Assembly: GCA_964535405.1 (NCBI GenBank)
Contig: CAZHUG010000067.1
Location: 1-10,154, forward strand
Length of the DNA stretch: 10,154 bases
Direction of reading: 5' to 3'
From: Scatomorpha sp964535405
GTDB taxonomy: Bacteria; Bacillota; Clostridia; Oscillospirales; Oscillospiraceae
Shown here piece after piece: positions 7,131 through 10,154 of the stretch. The number at the start of each line of letters is the position of its first letter. Within the stretch, counting starts at the first letter, position 1. Made by a program: the position numbers and the translations under genes. The notes under the pieces are model-generated. The model worked only from the letters and a program-made list of their open reading frames with translations. It was not told where the DNA came from and did not search any database.

Positions 7131-7140
7131 TCACCTCCTA
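7131..7140 (-). promoter_or_regulatory. Strong ribosome binding site of relA, containing the recJ stop codon
   Basis: On the minus strand TAGGAGGTGA matches the 16S rRNA tail almost perfectly and ends four bases before the ATG at 7126. Its last three bases, TGA (7131-7133), are the recJ stop codon. This fixes the relA start at 7126 and suggests that a ribosome finishing recJ is delivered directly to the relA start. Confidence 0.85.
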
Positions 7141-9167
7141 TCAATAATTTTTTGTCTTATTCCGCGCAGCCTGACAACCAGCGGATGGCTGTCTAAATCA
7201 ACCTTACCGGCAGTTTTTTGTGTCTCCACACGTATGCGCCCATCTTTGCGCTGAATTGAAATCAGCTCCTTGTCCCGCATTACGCGCAGACAGACCAGCA
7301 GCTTCGCCGGATGCATGCCGCCCGGCCTCCAGCCGAGAATTGAGCCGAGCTCGCCGCCGGCAACGCCGCCGCGCCGCTCAAGCCAACGCCAGACATGCAC
7401 AAAGTCACTGCGCAGCGGACACAAATCCGCCGCATCCCAGCCAGGCGGCTCTTTGCCGTCCAAAACCTGACGGCAGAGCGGCAGGGTGTCCGCCTGCCGG
7501 ACATCTGTCACGAGAAGCTGCACCGAGCGCTTTCCGCGATACTCGTTTATCTGAGGATAGAAGGCGACATCGATCCTGTCTCCCGCCCTTGCACCGAGCT
7601 CAGACTCCCTGCGCGAGAAAAGAACGCAGGAGAAGCTGGCTCCACCCTTGGAGAGCGTGAGTCTCAGGTGCTTGCCTCCGCCCATGGGAAACACGCGCTC
7701 TAAAAGCACGTCGCTTATGCAGAGCGTCGGTCTCGGGTTGCCACTGCCGAACGGCTCTAAAAGCTCCAAAGACTCAACACATTTCATACTGAGCAACGCC
7801 GGGTCATCTATGCTCATGTCGCAGCAGAGCGAATTTTCCGCCAGAGGCGGCTGCTTGCTGTAATACTCATCAAGCGCACGGCGAAAGGCATCCACATTCT
7901 CCCGTCTGATGGAGAGTCCTGCCGCGAGCGCATGCCCGCCGAAGCCCTCCAGCCACTGGGAGCAGTTTGCCAGCGCGTCAAACAGGTTGAAGCCGCCGAA
8001 GCTGCGGCAGGAGCCCTTTCCGCTGTCACCGTCAAGGCAGATCATGACGGCGGGCAGAGAATATTCCTCGGCCAGTTTCGAGGCAGCTATGCCGACGACG
8101 CCCTGATGCCAGTTTTCAGCAGCTAGCACAATCGGCGAGCTCGGCGGCGCGGCATTGAGCATCGCACGGGCCTCCTGCCAGATGTCATGCTCCAGCGCCT
8201 GACGCTCGCGGTTCAAGCGGCAGAGCTCGGCAGAAAGGCTTGCCGCCTCCTGCTCGTCCCTCGTCAGCAGCAGCTGCACCGCCACGTCCGCATTGCCCAG
8301 CCGTCCGGCTGCGTTTATTCGCGGCGCTATCGTGAAGCCAACCGCAGAGGCGCTCATGCGCCGGTTCTGGGCCCCGGCCTCCAATATCAGGGCACGTATG
8401 CCCGGTCTTGGCGATTTTATGAGCTTTTCCATTCCGCGACGGACTATGTATCGGTTTTCGCCCACAAGCGGCATCACATCAGCCACCGTGCCGGTCGCGA
8501 TGAGATCTGCGTATTCCTCCAGAACGGACTGGGCATCACCCTCGACCGCGCATAGGAGTTTGAACGCCACACCCACCCCGGCCAGGCCGTCATCTGGATA
8601 CAGGCAGTCCGGACGCTTGGGATCGACCACCGCAATCGCCTGCGGCAGTTCGCCTGTTCCGCATTCGTGGTGGTCGGTTATTACCATATCCATGCCCAGC
8701 GAGCTGGCATACAGCGCCTCCTCGCGGGCAGTAATTCCACAGTCCACAGTAATTATGAGAGTTGCACCCTGTGCCTTTATTGTGTCCATTGCCGCGCAGT
8801 TCAGACCATAGCCCTCATCCAGACGGTCAGGAATATAGGGGTTGCAGGCAAGCCCCTTGGCTCGCAGCCAGCTCGTGACAAGGCAGGCGGAGGTTATTCC
8901 GTCCACGTCATAGTCGCCGAACACCGCCACGGTCTCACGTCTGTCTATCGCCTGCCGCACGCGCTGCGCCGCCTGCTCCATTCCGGCAAGCAGCATCGGG
9001 TCATGCAGCTCGTCATCACCGCCGTATATGAACTTTTTCGCCGACTCAGGCTCCACAAAGCCCCGGCACGCCAGAAGGGCTGCCAATAGCGGCGAAAACC
9101 CCGCCCCCGTGAGAGCGGCGGGAATCTCAACCGGCCCCTCAGGCAGCTTCCATTGCTTGTATTTCAT
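7131..9167 (-). CDS. recJ: Single-stranded-DNA-specific exonuclease RecJ
   Basis: 5'-to-3' exonuclease on single-stranded DNA used in RecF-pathway recombination, base excision repair and mismatch repair. 678 residues. The DHH phosphoesterase core has DYDVDG (85-90), TVDCG (140-144, D142), TDHHECG (164-170) and VDPKRP (181-186), which supply the Mn/Mg ligands. The DHHA1 half has WHQGVVGI (353-360), GKGSCRS (383-389) and FGGHALAAG (409-417). An OB-type DNA-binding domain follows (about 460-560), including LEPFGSGNPRP (470-480). The last 110 or so residues form an extra C-terminal region that looks winged-helix-like. No key residue is missing. The ATG has AGGAG (9174-9178) six bases upstream. 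It is the first gene of the operon and has a consensus-like promoter. In Bacillus an apt gene sits between recJ and relA; here there is none. Confidence 0.96.
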   Translation of the reverse strand: MKYKQWKLPEGPVEIPAALTGAGFSPLLAALLACRGFVEPESAKKFIYGGDDELHDPMLLAGMEQAAQRVRQAIDRRETVAVFGDYDVDGITSACLVTSWLRAKGLACNPYIPDRLDEGYGLNCAAMDTIKAQGATLIITVDCGITAREEALYASSLGMDMVITDHHECGTGELPQAIAVVDPKRPDCLYPDDGLAGVGVAFKLLCAVEGDAQSVLEEYADLIATGTVADVMPLVGENRYIVRRGMEKLIKSPRPGIRALILEAGAQNRRMSASAVGFTIAPRINAAGRLGNADVAVQLLLTRDEQEAASLSAELCRLNRERQALEHDIWQEARAMLNAAPPSSPIVLAAENWHQGVVGIAASKLAEEYSLPAVMICLDGDSGKGSCRSFGGFNLFDALANCSQWLEGFGGHALAAGLSIRRENVDAFRRALDEYYSKQPPLAENSLCCDMSIDDPALLSMKCVESLELLEPFGSGNPRPTLCISDVLLERVFPMGGGKHLRLTLSKGGASFSCVLFSRRESELGARAGDRIDVAFYPQINEYRGKRSVQLLVTDVRQADTLPLCRQVLDGKEPPGWDAADLCPLRSDFVHVWRWLERRGGVAGGELGSILGWRPGGMHPAKLLVCLRVMRDKELISIQRKDGRIRVETQKTAGKVDLDSHPLVVRLRGIRQKIIDRR

Positions 9168-9196
9168 CCTTTGCTCCTAATTAATTTTAATACATC

Positions 9197-9225
9197 ATTA
9201 TATCCATTTTTCGTTACATTCGCAA
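9197..9225 (-). promoter_or_regulatory. Promoter of the recJ-relA-dtd operon
   Basis: Read on the minus strand, TTGCGA (9220-9225), a 17-base spacer and a consensus TATAAT (9197-9202). Initiation would fall near 9190, giving a leader of about 20 bases before recJ. It is the only good promoter I see for the five leftward genes; internal promoters inside recJ or relA cannot be excluded. Confidence 0.75.
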
Positions 9226-9237
9226 GAGCTAATAAAC

Positions 9238-9267
9238 TTGACATCTACCCCCCTTAAGTGATAACAT
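9238..9267 (+). promoter_or_regulatory. Probable promoter of the tRNA-Leu gene
   Basis: A perfect TTGACA (9238-9243) is followed at 18 bases by TAACAT (9262-9267), a weak -10 with four of six consensus bases. Initiation near 9274 would leave a leader of about 55 bases to be removed by RNase P. The -35 boxes of this and the recJ promoter are 12 bases apart, back to back. Confidence 0.5.
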
Positions 9268-9329
9268 ATTTCCGCATCAAAGGTGGACCACATATCCTAC
9301 GCAAAATGGCTCATTTCTGTGCGGCGCAA

Positions 9330-9416
9330 GTCGGTGTGGCGGAACAGGCAGACGCAAGGGATTTAAAATCCCTCGAGGGCAACCTTGTACCGGTTCGATC
9401 CCGGTCACCGGCACCA
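9330..9416 (+). tRNA. tRNA-Leu, anticodon UAA
   Basis: An 87-base class II tRNA that reads UUA leucine codons (and UUG by wobble). The acceptor stem GTCGGTG (9330-9336) pairs with CACCGGC (9406-9412), including one U-G pair. The discriminator is A (9413) and CCA is encoded (9414-9416). The anticodon stem AGGGA/TCCCT (9357-9361, 9369-9373) encloses the loop TTTAAAA with anticodon TAA at 9364-9366. A long variable arm, CGAGG/CCTTG with a GCAA loop (9374-9387), fits leucine. The T arm ACCGG-TTCGATC-CCGGT is intact. A terminator follows almost at once, so it is a single-tRNA unit. Confidence 0.96.
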
Positions 9417-9417
9417 A

Positions 9418-9459
9418 AAAATCCTCTAAGCTGCGAAACCCGCATGATTAGAGGATTTT
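9418..9459 (+). terminator. Intrinsic terminator after tRNA-Leu
   Basis: AAAATCCTCTAA (9418-9429) and TTAGAGGATTTT (9448-9459) form a 12-base-pair stem around an 18-base loop that can itself pair TGCG with CGCA. The right arm ends in TTTT and the sequence continues T-rich. It begins two bases after the tRNA CCA end and should end the tRNA transcript. Confidence 0.8.
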
Positions 9460-9511
9460 CTATTTTATCCAAGACTCACCCGGGCTCGAGCTGTTAAGGA
9501 GGTAAAGGTTT

Positions 9512-10072
9512 ATGAATGAAGCTTTGCTATTTCCCAATAGATCGTTATTCCGTGAGTGGTTGTGTAAAAACGGAGCAAGCAGTCAAGGCGTATGGCTGCT
9601 TTTTGGTAAAAGAGGCGGGCCGCTGACACTTACGTCCATGGACGCTCTGGAGGAAGCCCTGTGCTTCGGCTGGATCGATGGACAAATGCAAAGTATCGAC
9701 AGCACAAAATATAAGAAATATTTTGCCCGGCGCACAGAAAACAGCAAGTGGTCGGACAAGAACAAGGCGCTTGTTGCAAAGCTTGAAGGGCAGGGAGTAA
9801 TGACCGATTACGGCAGGAAAAAAATTGCCGAAGCTAAGAAGAACGGTCAGTGGGATGCAGCGAAAGCTCCCGCGATTTCAGATGAGCAAATAGCATTTTT
9901 ATCTCGTTTGTTAATGAAACACGAGCCGGCTTATACTAATTTTCAGGCAATGTCCCCATCTGTGCAAAGGACTTATACGCGGGCGTATTTTGACGCAAAA
10001 ACAGACAGCGGTCGAGACAGCCGTTTGTCCTGGATGATTCAACGCCTCAACAAGAATCTAAGGCCCATGTAA
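9512..10072 (+). CDS. YdeI/OmdA-like family protein
   Basis: A 186-residue soluble protein of the YdeI/OmpD-associated (OmdA) family. The family's biochemical function is not established; some members are named for bacteriocin or antimicrobial-peptide protection, which should not be assumed here. Family signatures are EALCFGWIDGQ (48-58), FARRTENSKWSDKNK (71-85), a GxM...GxxxI..A segment (95-107) and the basic C-terminal RAYFDAK (157-163) followed by R168 and R171. No signal peptide or membrane segment is visible. AAGGAGG (9496-9502) lies nine bases before the ATG. The gene stands alone between two terminators, and I see no convincing promoter in 9460-9511, so it may depend on readthrough from the tRNA unit or a weak local promoter. 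Its base composition is more AT-rich than the genes to its left, which may reflect transfer. Confidence 0.85.
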   Translation: MNEALLFPNRSLFREWLCKNGASSQGVWLLFGKRGGPLTLTSMDALEEALCFGWIDGQMQSIDSTKYKKYFARRTENSKWSDKNKALVAKLEGQGVMTDYGRKKIAEAKKNGQWDAAKAPAISDEQIAFLSRLLMKHEPAYTNFQAMSPSVQRTYTRAYFDAKTDSGRDSRLSWMIQRLNKNLRPM

Positions 10073-10082
10073 CAGGCAAAAC

Positions 10083-10113
10083 AAGGCACTGCTCATCTTG
10101 AGCAGTGCCTTTT
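10083..10113. terminator. Intrinsic terminator after the YdeI-like gene, probably bidirectional
   Basis: AAGGCACTGCTCA (10083-10095) pairs with TGAGCAGTGCCTT (10099-10111) around a 3-base loop, followed by T-rich TTTTC. A-rich sequence on the left would give a U-tract to a leftward transcript, so it could also end the convergent gene at the right edge. Confidence 0.85.
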
Positions 10114-10124
10114 CTTATAGAACC

Positions 10125-10154
10125 TCAGCCGCGCAGCGCTTCAATCATCTCATC
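10125..10154 (-). CDS. C-terminal end of a leftward gene (runs off right edge)
   Basis: On the minus strand the last 30 bases read DEMIEALRG followed by TGA (10125-10127). The GC-rich codon use matches the other genes, and the stop is 11 bases from a hairpin that can terminate leftward transcription. Nine residues are too few to identify the protein, and the reading frame is an inference from context. Confidence 0.4.
   Translation of the reverse strand, partial: DEMIEALRG

Noticed and set aside
7127..7144. relA start at the TTG at 7144
   Set aside because: The Shine-Dalgarno lies downstream of that codon and is correctly spaced for the ATG at 7126.
9283..9291. Small palindrome GTGGACCAC in the tRNA leader
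   Set aside because: Only four paired bases; too short to call an operator or hairpin without other support.
9480..9491. CCCGGGCTCGAG, resembling a cloning polylinker
   Set aside because: Adjacent SmaI- and XhoI-type sites can occur by chance in GC-rich DNA; no vector sequence is present around them.
9258..9497. A 79-codon open frame across the tRNA
   Set aside because: It runs through the tRNA-Leu gene and its terminator and has no ribosome binding site.

Overview
The window looks like chromosomal housekeeping DNA from a moderately high-GC Firmicute, most likely a clostridium of the Oscillospiraceae type (inferred). Supporting signs are strong GGAGG-type Shine-Dalgarno sequences, sigma-A-like promoters, intrinsic terminators, a CCA-encoding tRNA gene, and the gene order recJ - rel - dtd - MBL hydrolase, which is a conserved Firmicutes arrangement. 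No CRISPR array, insertion sequence, prophage gene or clear defence system is visible.

Left part (1-2690): a leftward asparaginyl-tRNA synthetase gene (asnS) runs off the left edge. It diverges from a rightward pair, cysteine synthase (cysK) and a diacylglycerol/lipid kinase. The roughly 100-base gap between asnS and cysK holds two overlapping divergent promoters and a small inverted repeat. A long symmetrical hairpin after the lipid kinase gene can stop transcription from both sides.

Middle part (2717-9167, all leftward): five tightly packed genes read from one good promoter upstream of recJ: recJ (single-strand DNA exonuclease), a bifunctional (p)ppGpp synthetase/hydrolase (relA/spoT type), dtd (D-aminoacyl-tRNA deacylase), an MBL-fold hydrolase, and a DUF2974 (Mbeg1-like) alpha/beta-hydrolase. 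Junctions overlap or are only a few bases long, and stop codons are shared with start codons or Shine-Dalgarno sequences, so translation is probably coupled. The themes are DNA repair, stringent response and tRNA quality control, followed by two hydrolases of unknown substrate.

Right part (9168-10154): a divergent promoter drives a tRNA-Leu(UAA) gene with its own terminator. It is followed by a less GC-rich YdeI/OmdA-like gene with its own strong ribosome binding site and a hairpin terminator. The last 30 bases appear to be the C-terminal end of a convergent leftward gene. I found no convincing new biological system; the most unusual points are the divergent promoter layout, the missing apt gene between recJ and rel, and the DUF2974 hydrolase at the end of the stringent-response operon.
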